Source of the DNA: Bacillus sp. M6-12
GTDB taxonomy: Bacteria; Bacillota; Bacilli; Bacillales; DSM-1321
Direction: 5' to 3'
Length of the DNA stretch: 60,667 bases
Assembly (NCBI RefSeq): GCF_002860285.1
Contig: NZ_PGVF01000024.1
Coordinates: forward strand, 1 to 60,667
Part shown: one piece after another, positions 60,448-60,667 of the stretch
Position numbering within the stretch: the first letter of the stretch is position 1
Layout: each line of letters starts with the position of its first letter
Notes under the pieces: model-generated
Database searches by the model: none
What the model saw: the letters and a program-made list of their open reading frames with translations, nothing else
What the model was told of the DNA's origin: nothing
Made by a program: the position numbers and the translations under genes

Positions 60448-60511
60448 ATAAAAGTTGCTTAAGACAAATAAATGAATTTGATTATGCAATGAAGTAAAAT
60501 GGAAAAAGTTG

Positions 60512-60540
60512 TTGACTTTTGGTTGTTGGCTTGGTATGAT
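60512..60540 (+). promoter_or_regulatory. rRNA operon promoter P2
   Basis: TTGACT at 60512-60517, a 17-base spacer and TATGAT at 60535-60540, about 93 bases after P1. Tandem promoters of this kind drive Bacillus rRNA operons. Confidence 0.85.
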
Positions 60541-60667
60541 AGTAAGGTCGCTTCTAAGAGAACTTGCAGCGGAATTGCTCTTTGAAAACTGAACAAAACA
60601 AAGCGCCAACGTTTTAAGTAATAGTGAGCACACACTAAAAAAGCAAATGAGCAAGTCAAATTCTATC
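60541..60667 (+). promoter_or_regulatory. 16S rRNA leader with boxA
   Basis: TGCTCTTTGAAAACTGAACA from 60576 is the typical Bacillus pre-16S leader, with TGCTCTTT as the boxA antitermination signal. The 16S gene itself starts beyond the window end. Confidence 0.88.

Overview
The window looks like the rRNA-flanked ribosomal-protein region of a moderately low-GC, endospore-forming Bacillaceae chromosome, Bacillus or a close relative. The evidence is near-identity of the RpoB, RpoC, ClpC and ribosomal proteins to the Bacillus subtilis versions as I remember them, the same gene order, strong AGGAGG ribosome binding sites, and sporulation genes (sigH, cwlD, gerD, kbaA, pdaB). I cannot fix the species from sequence alone. 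All genes point rightward except gerD and pdaB. I see no insertion sequence, prophage, CRISPR array, tRNA or defence genes.

Layout. The window opens in the 3' end of a 5S rRNA and closes in the promoters and leader of the next rRNA operon. Between them lie, in order: (1) the CtsR-controlled stress operon ctsR-mcsA-mcsB-clpC, followed by radA and disA; (2) yacL, ispD, ispF, gltX and the cysteine T-box operon cysE-cysS-mrnC-rlmB-rae1, then sigH; (3) rpmG-secE-nusG, rplK-rplA, rplJ-rplL, ybxB, rpoB-rpoC; (4) the str operon (ybxF, rpsL, rpsG, fusA, tuf); (5) the long S10-spc-alpha cluster from rpsJ to rplQ, with secY, adk, map, a KOW protein gene and infA inside it; (6) the ECF transporter energising module ecfA1-ecfA2-ecfT with truA, then rplM-rpsI; (7) a sporulation and cell-envelope tail (DUF2521 gene, cwlD, salA, gerD, kbaA, pdaB) and a small unknown gene next to the rRNA promoter.

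How it works together. Most of the window builds and controls the gene-expression machinery: RNA polymerase core subunits, elongation factors, about 30 ribosomal proteins, rRNA and ribosome maintenance enzymes (RlmB, Mini-III, Rae1), the Sec channel, and tRNA charging. Feedback sites are visible: L1-type sites before rplK and rplA, an L10 leader ending in a terminator before rplJ, an L13-type leader before rplM, a structured S10 leader behind tandem promoters, and a Cys T-box before cysE. The stress operon carries a textbook CtsR operator over its start site and a plausible SigB promoter. gerD has a good SigG promoter.

What is unusual. The genes are conventional; the unexplained material is in the gaps. 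A family of modular structured repeats sits beside ispF, gltX, nusG and ybxB, and a possible distant member precedes ecfA1. Its copies differ by compensating base changes, so they appear to be selected as folded elements. They resemble the Bacillaceae-1 RNA motif as I recall it (two hairpins with RUCCU loops). Other points are a hairpin that would bridge the nusG Shine-Dalgarno to its start, mutually exclusive hairpins over the adk ribosome binding site, and a compound hairpin between clpC and radA. I found no convincing new protein system.
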